Assembly: GCA_947501555.1 (NCBI GenBank)
Contig: CANMWG010000002.1
Coordinates: 72,224 to 136,223, forward strand
From: an uncultured Paracoccaceae bacterium
Lineage (GTDB): Bacteria > Pseudomonadota > Alphaproteobacteria > Rhodobacterales > Rhodobacteraceae
Reading direction: 5' to 3'
Length of the DNA: 64,000 nt
The position numbers and the translations under genes are program-made. The notes under the pieces were generated by a model, which was given only the letters and a program-made list of their open reading frames with translations, was not told where the DNA came from and did no database searches. This document shows positions 9,667-18,040 of the stretch, in pieces; within the stretch, counting starts at the first letter, position 1; every line of letters starts with the position of its first letter.

Positions 9667-10082
9667 TTTCGGTCGTATCGGACTACGCCCCCTGTATCGC
9701 CCTGCGCCGGGCGGTGTTCATTGAGGAACAAGGCATCGCGGAACCTGATGAGATCGATGATCTGGACGATCAGGCGATCCATTTACTGGCGGTCATCGAC
9801 GGGCGGCCTGTTGGTACCGCGCGGTTGCTGGTTGAGGGTGATCTGGGGAAAATCGGCCGGATTTGCGTGTTACCTGAACAACGTGGCACGGGCCTTGGGG
9901 CGGCTTTGGTGCGGGCTGGCATGGATCATCTGCGGCAGATACCCAGCGTAACCAGGGCCAAGCTGGGCGCGCAAGAGCACGCGATTGGATTTTACGCGAA
10001 ATTGGGATTTGCGCCAGTGGGCCCGTTTTACGACGACGCAGGGATACCCCATCAGGATATGGTGCGGCAGCTGGACTTCTGA
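9663..10082 (+). CDS. GNAT family N-acetyltransferase
   Basis: This 139-residue protein has the acetyl-CoA-binding core [17 protein letters not shown] (about residues 67-83) and the C-terminal [15 protein letters not shown] segment. It resembles the ElaA-like group ([11 protein letters not shown] at the front). The substrate is unknown. The GTG start overlaps the dapE stop by 4 bases, so the two are translationally coupled, but no known link to lysine synthesis follows from that. Confidence 0.88.
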   Translation: MISVVSDYAPCIALRRAVFIEEQGIAEPDEIDDLDDQAIHLLAVIDGRPVGTARLLVEGDLGKIGRICVLPEQRGTGLGAALVRAGMDHLRQIPSVTRAKLGAQEHAIGFYAKLGFAPVGPFYDDAGIPHQDMVRQLDF

Positions 10083-10443
10083 CAGGCTACAGGTGGTTTA
10101 AAGGGCGGAATGGCATCTCGCACGATGGCCCTGACAGCACTTTCGGGCGATTTTCCGCCAAAAAACGTCATCCTTGGGATAAAATCGTTTTAATCGTCAG
10201 TATTCCTTGACTTGTCGATGTTTTCTGAGAGGCTTTTGTGATCTTGGATGAAAAATCCTTCGTGGACTGACGGTCACAGAAAACCGTCATGAGTTGTGTC
10301 CGCACTGAAGGAACGACGTCCAAAGAGACAAAGATGTCGTTGTGTTTCTTTGCGGTCAGTCTGGTTACGTGCCGCGCAAGAATTATAACATGTCGTCTGT
10401 CTGCCGCCCCGCGTGACATACAGCGCGGGAGGATACACCAGAT
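10083..10443. other. Intergenic region, 361 bases, with an inverted repeat
   Basis: No gene is supported here. A short inverted repeat, TGACGGT at 10268-10274 and ACCGTCA at 10283-10289 with an 8-base loop, lies about 155 bases before the PilJ-domain gene and lacks a T-run, so it looks more like an operator or leader structure than a terminator. A good Shine-Dalgarno (GGGAGGA) ends the region just before 10444. Confidence 0.4.
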
Positions 10444-11349
10444 ATGAGACGTTTTTTCTTTTCTAATTTGACCTTGGCAGCCATCGTGTCGGCAACGATA
10501 GGCACGATGGCCCCTGCTGAAACCAGTTCTTTTGTTGAAGATATTGGCGCAGCCGATCGGATACGTGCCGCTGACCGTCTTCGCACATTGACGCAAGAAA
10601 TATCAGCCGCCACCTGCTTTCTTCACAATGATCTACTGGCTGAGGACAACTCTGCACTTTTGACTGAGAGCATTGAAGAATTCGGCATGTTGCTCGACGC
10701 GCTTTTGCATGGCAATGCTGATATGCAGATCATTGGCCAAGAAGAACGCGCCAAGACTGTTCAAGAGATTGAGGCGATCAAGGCAGGTTGGTTGCCTGTG
10801 CATGATGCTGCCAAAGTGGTGTTGACCGTGCCTTCCGATGTCGACGCCGCCAACACAATCTACAGCAAGTCGTCATACCTTCTCCAAACCACCTCACATC
10901 TACTGAGCGAACTTGAAGGAGAATACGCGCATCCGACCCAAGTTCTAATGTCGGATGTCATGCTTTTGGAATTCGCGGGAAGGCAAGCCATGCTGACCCA
11001 AAAAATCGCATATGATAGCTGTCTTGTTTGGTCCGGAGCTGGCGGAGAAGAGCATATTGCCGAACTCACAGAAGTGACCGTACAATTTGATCACATCGCC
11101 CGCGCATTGCATGACGGCATGCCAGAAGCCGGAATTAAGCCGGCCCCAACCGATGAAATACGCGTTGCATTGGAAGAAGTTGTTCAGGATTGGGAAGGTG
11201 TTCTGACCTACCTGCGCCCCCTCACTGACGGCGACGCAATCGGCCCTGAGGACGTTTCCCAGATCTCGATCTCCATGACTGAAAAGATGTACCGCATGGA
11301 GGCTATCGTTGCGTTATATGCAAACTATTCACGCCGTGCCATTCGGTAG
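10444..11349 (+). CDS. Exported PilJ-type sensor-domain protein
   Basis: This 301-residue protein has a signal peptide (about 25 residues, ending APAET) and two copies of the motif of the type IV pili methyl-accepting-chemotaxis N-terminal domain: AADRLRTLTQEISAATCFL near residue 40 and LEFAGRQAMLTQKIAYDSC near residue 180. In NarX, NarQ and PilJ this helical domain senses periplasmic ligands. Here no transmembrane anchor, HAMP, kinase or methyl-accepting part follows, so it is a free-standing periplasmic domain. Role and partner are unknown. Base composition is slightly more AT-rich than neighbouring genes. Confidence 0.8.
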   Translation: MRRFFFSNLTLAAIVSATIGTMAPAETSSFVEDIGAADRIRAADRLRTLTQEISAATCFLHNDLLAEDNSALLTESIEEFGMLLDALLHGNADMQIIGQEERAKTVQEIEAIKAGWLPVHDAAKVVLTVPSDVDAANTIYSKSSYLLQTTSHLLSELEGEYAHPTQVLMSDVMLLEFAGRQAMLTQKIAYDSCLVWSGAGGEEHIAELTEVTVQFDHIARALHDGMPEAGIKPAPTDEIRVALEEVVQDWEGVLTYLRPLTDGDAIGPEDVSQISISMTEKMYRMEAIVALYANYSRRAIR

Positions 11350-11497
11350 CGCAATGGAATGCTCGCGCCCATCTGGACGTAGGGCCAAAGCCCAGACGCG
11401 TTCAACGAATGACAGTAATCATCTATTGCCGCTGTTGTGTACGATGACCCGATGCATCATGCGGGTGAATGTGCCCACAGATAGGTCATTCGGTGCT

Positions 11498-12484
11498 TTA
11501 GATCACAGTGGGCTGTCCTAGCCGTTCTCGGTACCGGATCGGTGGCACGCCCATCACTTTTCGAAATTCCCGGCGAAAGGTTTCGGCTGATCCGAAGCCG
11601 CAGGCTTCCCATACATCCGATAAAGGTACGGACCCGTTTTCAAGCAACTCTGCGGCGCGTGATACCCGTTCGGCCTTAAGCCAGGTCAATGGTGTCACCC
11701 CTGCTTCGTCATGGAACCGTCGTGCAAGCGTGCGGCCACTTGTTGCGGCAGCCTGTGCCATACGGGCGACCGGCCATTCTTCGTCAAGCGCCCCACGGAT
11801 TTGGTCCTGCAAATCTGCAAGACCTGTGCCCGGACGCATTTTCGGTTCTGGCCGGGGCACAAACTGCCTTTGGCCTCCGTCTCTTTGGGCTGGCAAGACT
11901 AACCGCCGGGCGACGGTTGCCGCGATCTGCGCACCGTAGTCCTGTCGGATGATATGCAACCCAAGATCCAGGCCCGCGGCTGATCCTGCAGAGGTATAGA
12001 CCCGATCCCCTTCAACAAACAAAACATCAGGGTCGACCGTCACATCGGGGTAATTTGCCGCAAGTTTATCGGTATAACGCCAGTGGGTTGTCGCACGTTG
12101 GCCGTCGAGCAGACCGGCAGCTGCCAAGACGAAGACCCCTGAACAGATTGACGCGATCCGCGCCCCATGTGCGTAAGCAGTGCGTAATGCGATGCAGAGT
12201 GGTTCTGGCACCGGTATGTCTACCCCGCGCCATCCCGGTACGATGATCAGGCTGGCATGTTGCAGAGCATCTAGGCTTTCTTCTGCTTCGACCGTGATCC
12301 CGCCAGTCGCGCGAATGGGGCCAGGTTCTGCTTTGATGGTCATGAACCGATACCATTGGTCGAACTCCGGGCGGGGCAAAGCAAACAGCTCGGCGGCGAT
12401 CCCGAACTCGAATGTACACAAGCCATCATAGGCAATTGCGCAGACAAGCGGGTCTAAGATCGCAGAATTGAAAGGTTTCTTCAT
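11498..12484 (-). CDS. GlxA family transcriptional regulator (DJ-1/PfpI domain plus AraC helix-turn-helix)
   Basis: This 328-residue regulator has an N-terminal DJ-1/PfpI-like domain (about 1-190; IASICSGVFVLAAAGLLDG contains the nucleophile-elbow Cys) and a C-terminal AraC-type DNA-binding domain (about 215-320; ATSGRTLARRFHDEAGVTPLTWLKAERV and the second helix-turn-helix SDVWEACGFGSAETFRREFRKVMG). It resembles FtrA and other GlxA-type activators that respond to nitrogen compounds. It is divergent from the NTF2-fold gene at 12583, its likely target. Confidence 0.92.
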   Translation of the reverse strand: MKKPFNSAILDPLVCAIAYDGLCTFEFGIAAELFALPRPEFDQWYRFMTIKAEPGPIRATGGITVEAEESLDALQHASLIIVPGWRGVDIPVPEPLCIALRTAYAHGARIASICSGVFVLAAAGLLDGQRATTHWRYTDKLAANYPDVTVDPDVLFVEGDRVYTSAGSAAGLDLGLHIIRQDYGAQIAATVARRLVLPAQRDGGQRQFVPRPEPKMRPGTGLADLQDQIRGALDEEWPVARMAQAAATSGRTLARRFHDEAGVTPLTWLKAERVSRAAELLENGSVPLSDVWEACGFGSAETFRREFRKVMGVPPIRYRERLGQPTVI

Positions 12485-12486
12485 AT

Positions 12487-12521
12487 TGGCAGAATCCGAC
12501 TGTATATTGTCAATTTTGCCA
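12487..12521. promoter_or_regulatory. Inverted repeat between the GlxA-type regulator and the NTF2-fold gene
   Basis: TGGCAGAAT (12487-12495) and ATTTTGCCA (12513-12521) are arms separated by 17 bases in the divergent promoter gap. TGGCA/TGCCA arms are common in AraC-family operators. It overlaps the start region of the regulator gene, so autoregulation is plausible. Confidence 0.45.
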
Positions 12522-12582
12522 GTATCGTGTGTTTTGCGGAGATGGCAAGTCTAAGACATCAACCCAATACCGGAGACACGCC

Positions 12583-12957
12583 ATGCAAGCCCAATCTGAC
12601 CTTTTGACCGCCGTCCAAACCTATTTTGAAGCAATTCATGAATGCGACACGAAAAAGCTGAACGCAGTCTTTCACCCGCAATCGAGCCTGTTTGATGCCG
12701 ACAATGGCACCGTCTTTGTCGAACCGATCGAAAGCTTTAGCCGCGATGTTGGTGCCCGTGTGTCACCCGCCAGCAAGGGCCAAGCGCTCGAAGCAGCGGT
12801 CTTGATGGTTGATTGGCTGTCGCCCATCAGCGCCACCGTCAAAATCCGCATTCGCGCCCATCAGAATGTCTTTGTAGATCATCTTGGGTTTTTGAAAGGT
12901 GAAAACGGTTGGCAGATCATGTCGAAGATCTGGCATCTTGAAAGCGTCGTGGCATAG
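12583..12957 (+). CDS. NTF2-fold (putative lumazine-binding type) protein
   Basis: This small 124-residue cytoplasmic protein has the SnoaL/NTF2-like cone fold pattern: AVQTYFEAIHECDTKKLNAVFHPQSSLFDADNG at the front and ENGWQIMSKIWHLESV at the end, matching the Lumazine_bd_2 family. The function is not known; relatives bind or isomerise small molecules. GGAG lies upstream of the ATG at 12583. It is divergently paired with the GlxA-type regulator. Confidence 0.78.
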   Translation: MQAQSDLLTAVQTYFEAIHECDTKKLNAVFHPQSSLFDADNGTVFVEPIESFSRDVGARVSPASKGQALEAAVLMVDWLSPISATVKIRIRAHQNVFVDHLGFLKGENGWQIMSKIWHLESVVA

Positions 12958-13284
12958 CACCCTTGGGAACCCATTGCGGTGTTGCCGCATTATCAAGCTC
13001 AAACAATATGGCCCTTTAGGGCCAAGCACCGATCTGTTTTTCCGAAAGCTGACCGTTCTTCTGTTTGGAAAACGGTCAGCCTGGCGCAGGAAGCGTCCAT
13101 TCGCTTCGACAGCGCCCAAGTCCGGTTCTAATCGTACAAAAAAACGTCCGTTCATGGCGTTGACACGACAGGTACCGCACGCGCAAGGCCGCATCGGCCC
13201 ATTCTTCGCACCGGCACGATGCAAAAAAAGCAATGGTCATGATGCAAGCAGGTCGCCATGTTACGAAAGTCTTGGAGAGTATTT
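12958..13284. other. Upstream region of the nitrile hydratase operon, with an inverted repeat
   Basis: No gene is supported. GCTGACCGTT (13048-13057) and AACGGTCAGC (13071-13080) form a perfect 10-base inverted repeat with a 13-base spacer; no T-run follows, so an operator is as likely as a terminator. TTCGCACC at 13205 and AGCA at 13229 match in spacing, weakly, the promoter layout found before the two ureide operons. GGAGAG ends 8 bases before the ATG at 13285. Confidence 0.4.
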
Positions 13285-13626
13285 ATGGAAAACGACAAAG
13301 GCCCCAAAGGCTATCACGATGTGGGTGGTGATCCTGCAGGTGACATTCCCATGGTCGATCTCCCTTGGCTTCATTGGGAAAAGCAAGTCGAGGCAATCCG
13401 TAGTCTTCTAGGCGACGGCACGCGCCGCATTGTCTCGCTTGACGAGGTCCGGCGCGGGTTTGAGAGCTTTGGCATTGAGAAGTATAACACCCTGTCGTTT
13501 TACAGGCGCCGGCTGGAGGCAATGACCGATATTCTGATTGAAAAAGGGATTGTCTCGCGCGCTGAACTGGATGAAGCGATTGAGGCTGGCAAGTTGCGCT
13601 GGACGGACATTGATACGCCCTCATGA
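13285..13626 (+). CDS. Nitrile hydratase beta subunit, N-terminal half (split gene)
   Basis: This 113-residue protein matches the N-terminal half of a nitrile hydratase beta subunit: HDVGG near the start, LPWLHWEKQVEAI, then SLDEVRRGFESFGIEKYNTLSFYRRRLEAM and ILIEKGIVSRAEL. The LDEVRRG arginines correspond to the beta-subunit arginine region that contacts the active-site sulfenate in the family. A TTGGAGAG site fixes the ATG at 13285. It overlaps the next gene (ATGA). The same split organisation is known in thiocyanate hydrolase and toyocamycin nitrile hydratase. An activator role (P14K-like) is an alternative because activators resemble this domain, but the C-terminal half being the next gene argues for a split subunit. 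Confidence 0.85.
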   Translation: MENDKGPKGYHDVGGDPAGDIPMVDLPWLHWEKQVEAIRSLLGDGTRRIVSLDEVRRGFESFGIEKYNTLSFYRRRLEAMTDILIEKGIVSRAELDEAIEAGKLRWTDIDTPS

Positions 13627-13931
13627 AACGGTTCTCGGCGGGTGACATTGTTCAGGTTCTGGCGCTTGGGAAGACGGGCCATGTTCGTATCCCACATTAC
13701 ATTCGCAATCAGATCGGCCGCGTCACTGCGTATTGCGGGACCTATCTGAACCCAGAGGACCTAGCGGTGGGCAATACCGCTGGTCGCGCGGTTGATCTTT
13801 ACCGGGTGGCGTTTGCACAGACACAGCTTTGGCCAGACGAAGGGATCCCGCACCACGACACGCTTGTCATTGAAATTTACGACCACTGGCTGGCCCCCGC
13901 CAAGGAGACCCCCAATGCCCCACGATCATGA
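13623..13931 (+). CDS. Nitrile hydratase beta subunit, C-terminal SH3-like half (split gene)
   Basis: This 102-residue protein matches the SH3-like C-terminal half of the nitrile hydratase beta subunit: FSAGDIVQVL, GHVRIPHYIRNQIGRVTAYCGTY, DLYRVAFAQTQLWPDEG and IEIYDHWLAPA. In ordinary enzymes the corresponding loop reads like GHTRLPRYxRG; here the second basic position is His. The ATG overlaps the upstream stop and the 3' end overlaps the alpha gene by 17 bases, a layout that would favour co-translational assembly. It should form one heterotrimeric unit with its two neighbours. Confidence 0.87.
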   Translation: MKRFSAGDIVQVLALGKTGHVRIPHYIRNQIGRVTAYCGTYLNPEDLAVGNTAGRAVDLYRVAFAQTQLWPDEGIPHHDTLVIEIYDHWLAPAKETPNAPRS

Positions 13932-14538
13932 CCACAGCGAACACGAAGCACTTGTCATCGAAGATGCGGCCGGAAACATTGAGGCCCAGATTATCGTGGA
14001 TGCCTTACAAGAGGTACTGATTGGCAAAGGCCTGCTGACAGCGTTTGAAGTCACCAGTGCCATCGCCAAACTGGAAAGCCCTGGCATTCATCTTGGCGCG
14101 CAGGTTGTGGCTAAGGCGTGGACTGACCCAGACTATCGCGCCCGCCTTCTGTCTGATGGCCGCGCTGCCATCCAAGAACTAGACATTCCAGTCACCGAGG
14201 CACGGATCATCGTGGTTGAAAATACGCCTCAGCTGCACAATCTGATCACCTGCACTTTATGTTCTTGCTACCCAAGGTCCATTCTGGGCCAGCCGCCCTC
14301 ATGGTATATTTCCAAGGCTTATCGCGCGCGGTCTGTCCGCGAGCCACGTCACGTCTTGGCAGAGTTTGGATTGGATTTGTCCGAAGATATTCAATTGGTC
14401 GTGCATGATAGCAACGCCGATATGCGGTATCTGGTCTTGCCAGAGCCGCCCGCGGACCTCGAAAGGCTTACGTTGAATGCGTTAGAAGCGCTGATTTCAC
14501 GGGACCACCTTATTGGCGTAGCGAGAGAGGTCGTGTGA
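13915..14538 (+). CDS. Nitrile hydratase alpha subunit, cobalt type
   Basis: The alpha subunit carries the non-corrin metal centre that hydrates nitriles to amides. This 207-residue protein has the claw motif C113-T-L-C116-S-C118; Thr after the first Cys marks the cobalt class. SWYISKAYRARSVREPRHVLAEFGL follows as in the family. Arg121 stands where nitrile hydratases usually have Trp (CSCYPW), which could change substrate choice. The N-terminus is His/Asp-rich (HDHDHSEH), possibly aiding metal capture. AAGGAG sits 7 bases before the ATG. A thiocyanate-hydrolase-like activity is the main alternative; the downstream amidase favours nitrile hydration. Confidence 0.9.
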   Translation: MPHDHDHSEHEALVIEDAAGNIEAQIIVDALQEVLIGKGLLTAFEVTSAIAKLESPGIHLGAQVVAKAWTDPDYRARLLSDGRAAIQELDIPVTEARIIVVENTPQLHNLITCTLCSCYPRSILGQPPSWYISKAYRARSVREPRHVLAEFGLDLSEDIQLVVHDSNADMRYLVLPEPPADLERLTLNALEALISRDHLIGVAREVV

Positions 14539-15746
14539 AAGAGCCCGACCACCAAGGCGATACGCAAGCGCTGCAAAACCTGATGCAGTGGGACAAGCAC
14601 ATCCATGCGTTTGTTAGTCTATGTGAAGAGGATGTTCCAAACGATGGTCCCCTCGCCGGCCTGACCGTCGGTGTGAAGGATATCATCGATGTCGCCGGAG
14701 TTCCGACCCGCAATGGTAGCGAGGCCTGCAAAGATGCCGAACCTGCCTTGCAAGACGCCGCTGTCGTTGCAGCACTACGCGAGGCCAGTGCCAGCATCGT
14801 TGGAAAGACCACAACCACTGAATTTGCATTCACTGATCCAACGCCCTGCCGCAATCCGCATGATCTGACCCGCAGCCCGGGCGGGTCGAGCAGCGGATCA
14901 GGGGCTGCGGTTGCGGCTGGCGTCGTTGATATCGCGCTTGGTACCCAAACCGCCGGGTCGCTGTGTCGGCCTGCAGCTTATTGTGGGGTCATAGGGTTTA
15001 AACCGTCTTACGGCCTATTGCCAACGACCGGTGTTACGCCGCTTGCCGCCAGTTTTGATACCGTCGGGATTATCGCCTCTTCCGTAGCACTGGCAAAAAA
15101 GGCGTTTGCAGCAATCGTGCCCACCAAGGTCGGCGCAGCAGAGCCTTTGTCCTTAAAGGTTGTCACCGGGCTCTGGCAAACCGATGCACATGTGGATCAA
15201 GATGCATTGGCCGGCTTACACAACGCAGGCACCGCCCTTGACCTACACATCGACAACGCGCCACTCAACGCTGATGTCGACGCCATCGTCAAAGCACATC
15301 GGATCGTAATGCATTCCGAGGCCGCACAGGCCCATGGCCCGATGTTACATGACGCCCGGGGTGATGTGCTGAAGCCCAAGTTTCTGGCCGGGCTCAAGGC
15401 CGGGTCGAAGATATCGCCAGATGAAGCCAAACAAGCCGCTGGTTTTCTGTCAGACGCGAGGCAGAGGTTTTGGGCTGGCCTTGCTGACACTGATATGGTC
15501 CTGACCTTGCCGGTTCCTGAAGGGGCACCCTTGATCGACGGCACCACCGGCTATCAGCATTGGCTGACCCCTTGGACCGTCTTTGGCGGCCCGCTTGTCT
15601 GTTTGCCTTGGGGTCCTGATCGCCTGGGCCGGCCCAGATCCGTGATGCTGGCCGCGTATCCTGGACAAGATGCCCAGATTTTAGAAACGGCCGCGCAGCT
15701 GGAAAAACGCAGTCCTGAATTGCCAAGACCGCAATTGCCCGCCTAG
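14535..15746 (+). CDS. Amidase (amidase signature family)
   Basis: This 403-residue Ser-cisSer-Lys hydrolase probably converts the amide made by the nitrile hydratase to acid and ammonia. The catalytic Lys is in LTVGVKDIIDVAG, the cis-Ser in RSPGGSSSGSGAAVAAG, and the nucleophile Ser in GTQTAGSLCRPA. It is shorter than GatA or typical indole-acetamide amidases (about 460-490). The GTG start overlaps the alpha-subunit stop. Its stop codon lies inside a CTAG shared with the stop of the convergent RidA gene, leaving no room for a terminator. Confidence 0.9.
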   Translation: MKEPDHQGDTQALQNLMQWDKHIHAFVSLCEEDVPNDGPLAGLTVGVKDIIDVAGVPTRNGSEACKDAEPALQDAAVVAALREASASIVGKTTTTEFAFTDPTPCRNPHDLTRSPGGSSSGSGAAVAAGVVDIALGTQTAGSLCRPAAYCGVIGFKPSYGLLPTTGVTPLAASFDTVGIIASSVALAKKAFAAIVPTKVGAAEPLSLKVVTGLWQTDAHVDQDALAGLHNAGTALDLHIDNAPLNADVDAIVKAHRIVMHSEAAQAHGPMLHDARGDVLKPKFLAGLKAGSKISPDEAKQAAGFLSDARQRFWAGLADTDMVLTLPVPEGAPLIDGTTGYQHWLTPWTVFGGPLVCLPWGPDRLGRPRSVMLAAYPGQDAQILETAAQLEKRSPELPRPQLPA

Positions 15747-16216
15747 TGATTCAGTCGGACAATCGCATCCACTTCGACCGAAGCATTGCCGGGCAGACCT
15801 GATACACCTACTGCGGTTCGGGCGTGCCATCCATCATCCCCAAACAGCGCTATGAACACTTCTGTCGCGCCGTTTATCACAGCGGGACTGCTTGGGAAGC
15901 CGGACTGGCAATTGACGAACCCGCCCAGACGCAGGATCACATCAACCCGGTCAAGATCACCGTCGCACGCTTCTCGCAAACGGTAGATAAGGTTCAGCGC
16001 ACAGATTTTAGCTGCTTCTTTTGCGGCTGCGATCCCTTCGGGCGTATCCGTTACGGGGCCGGTATGGGTCACTTCGCCCGCCCATTCACAAATCTGGCCA
16101 GACAGATAAACCAGCGCCCCATCTTTACGAAATGGCAAAAACTGACCGCGTGGCGTCCAATCAGGCGGCAATTCAAGACCTAGGCCAGCGAGCCGTTTTT
16201 CGACCTGCGATGTCAT
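15743..16216 (-). CDS. RidA/YjgF family protein
   Basis: This 157-residue protein is of the longer RidA type: LPPDWTPRGQFLPFRKDGALVYLSGQIC, KICALNLIYRLREACDGDLDRVDVILRLGGFVNC, and the end VGVSGLPGNASVEVDAIVRL. RidA proteins hydrolyse reactive enamine/imine or aminoacrylate species; members occur in several ureide and amide degradation operons. The start is fixed by the ATGA overlap with the allophanate hydrolase stop; a longer upstream reading frame lies inside that gene and is not used. It is the last gene of the leftward operon. Confidence 0.88.
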   Translation of the reverse strand: MTSQVEKRLAGLGLELPPDWTPRGQFLPFRKDGALVYLSGQICEWAGEVTHTGPVTDTPEGIAAAKEAAKICALNLIYRLREACDGDLDRVDVILRLGGFVNCQSGFPSSPAVINGATEVFIALFGDDGWHARTAVGVSGLPGNASVEVDAIVRLNH

Positions 16217-18018
16217 ACCGTGACGGCCTCTTGCGCCAAAAAGACCCGCCAATCGCCAAGTTGGGTGATATCCGTGGCCCCTTTGACGCCATTCGCCTCG
16301 CAGATAAACCCTTTCACCGATGACCCATCCGACAAGGCGATTGTACCGATCCCCAATGGCGCTGGGATGCCAGCCATGAATGTTCCAAAACCCGCCTTGG
16401 GCAACGACCACACCTCAACCGCGACGGCACCAGTGTCTGGCCCTTCCGCACGCACTAGACCTGGCCTTGCAGGCGGCCCGCCAGCCAATGCGTAAAACTT
16501 ATAGTGTGGAGCCGTTTGCGTTTTGCGCACAAACTTCCCCCCCAGATCGGTCAACTGCCAATTCAGCGGCAAACCAGTCATATGCGCCCCGCAAACCGCC
16601 AGTTCAATCTGATCCGACGGCTTTTCTGGCAAGGCAGCGGGTGTTGGAGTTGGATGCACAGTCGCGCCCATATGACGCGGGCAATCGGCCTCGAACCCAC
16701 GCGCGACCGCCGCAATCAGCGCATCCTGACCTGCATCCGCCAAGAGCGTCACGCTTCCGGGCCTGCCATCACTACGGGGTGCCGTGGGCACAGCGATGCC
16801 GCACATGTCCAGCAGGTTCACGAAGTTCGTGTAGGTGCCGTTGTTTGAATTGGGGGTGACAGGATCAGCTTCCAGATCTGCCACGGAATAGAAGGTTGGT
16901 ATTGTTGGCACGCAGAGCGAATCAAGACCTTCCAACATTGGTTCTGCCGCGCGTTTCAGTTCAGCCAACCGGTACATCCCACGAAACGCATCTGCGGCGG
17001 ACATGCTTTCCGCATGGGTCACAATTTGTTTGGTCACGGGATGGATCGCGTCTGGGTCAGTCTTCAACAGATCTTCGATGACAGTGTAGCGTTCAGCCAC
17101 CCATGCGCCTTCATAGAGCATGCGCGCAATCGCATAGAGCGGATCAAAATTGATGTATTCAATGTCTGCACCTCCCGCCTTCAACAGGGCCACGTCCCGA
17201 TCAAAGGCCGCCTGTTGGACTGCGTCGCCAAAAAATTCGATGGTGGCGGCATCCGGGACGCCGATCCGCAACGGTTTGGTTGGTGCTGCTAAGGGCTCAT
17301 GTGCAAGGGGTTTCGAATAGGCATCCGCTGGATCAAAGCCGCGCGCGACTTCTAAAACCGCATAGGCATCATCGACAGTCAGAGCAAAGATTGACACCGT
17401 TTCGGTCGATCGGCAGGCGGGCACCACGCCGCTGGCGGATATGGCCCCCAATGTTGGCTTGAGACCGACAATATTGTTCAGCGCTGCAGGCACCCTGCCA
17501 GACCCAGCGGTGTCAGTCCCAAGCGAGAACGTCACAATGCCATGGCCAACGATGACGCCAGACCCACCCGAGGAACCACCCGGCACGATCTCTGGATCAA
17601 CTGCGTTCAACGGCGCCCCGTAAGGCGTGCGAACACCAACAAGCCCGGTGGCGAATTGATCAAGGTTGGTTTTGCCGATCATCAAGCCCCCCGCCGCCCG
17701 CAGGTTTGCGATGACAAACGCATCCTTTTGGGGCGTATACGCATAGGCAGGACAGGCGGCCGTTGTCTCAATCCCTGCCACATCAATGTTGTCTTTGGCC
17801 GCAAAGGGAATGCCCCAAAGTGGCATATCAGGGTCATAGGCCCCAAGGGCTGCGGCCTCTGCACGCAGGCTTTCGCGATCGCGCAGATGGATAAAGATGC
17901 CCGGATCATTCACTGCATCCAGACGTGCAAAAATTTCATCAATGACGTCAACTGGGCTGGTGCCGGCAGCGTAGGCATCGCGCAAGGCGCTCAGTGTAAA
18001 CGGAAGATGGCTAGGCAT
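16213..18018 (-). CDS. atzF: Allophanate hydrolase
   Basis: Allophanate hydrolase splits urea-1-carboxylate into two ammonia and CO2, the last step of biuret, cyanurate and urea-amidolyase pathways. The 601-residue length is that of the AtzF type. Residues 1-440 are an amidase-signature domain with Lys75 (AAKDNID), cis-Ser150 (PGGSSGGS) and nucleophile Ser173 (GTDTAGSGR). Residues about 470-600 are the C-terminal domain (AVCGAHMTGLPLNWQL, PHYKFYALAGG, VEVWSLP, GFICE) found in complete AtzF. No urea carboxylase gene is in the window, so allophanate most likely comes from biuret. It lies 22 bases after the ABC ATPase gene and overlaps the RidA gene. Confidence 0.95.
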   Translation of the reverse strand: MPSHLPFTLSALRDAYAAGTSPVDVIDEIFARLDAVNDPGIFIHLRDRESLRAEAAALGAYDPDMPLWGIPFAAKDNIDVAGIETTAACPAYAYTPQKDAFVIANLRAAGGLMIGKTNLDQFATGLVGVRTPYGAPLNAVDPEIVPGGSSGGSGVIVGHGIVTFSLGTDTAGSGRVPAALNNIVGLKPTLGAISASGVVPACRSTETVSIFALTVDDAYAVLEVARGFDPADAYSKPLAHEPLAAPTKPLRIGVPDAATIEFFGDAVQQAAFDRDVALLKAGGADIEYINFDPLYAIARMLYEGAWVAERYTVIEDLLKTDPDAIHPVTKQIVTHAESMSAADAFRGMYRLAELKRAAEPMLEGLDSLCVPTIPTFYSVADLEADPVTPNSNNGTYTNFVNLLDMCGIAVPTAPRSDGRPGSVTLLADAGQDALIAAVARGFEADCPRHMGATVHPTPTPAALPEKPSDQIELAVCGAHMTGLPLNWQLTDLGGKFVRKTQTAPHYKFYALAGGPPARPGLVRAEGPDTGAVAVEVWSLPKAGFGTFMAGIPAPLGIGTIALSDGSSVKGFICEANGVKGATDITQLGDWRVFLAQEAVTV

Positions 18019-18040
18019 GGTATTCTCCGGGTCTTGGTAT

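Noticed and set aside
13285..14538. Thiocyanate hydrolase as the identity of the split three-gene enzyme
   Set aside because: Not excluded, but the overlapping amidase gene argues for nitrile hydration; kept only as an alternative.
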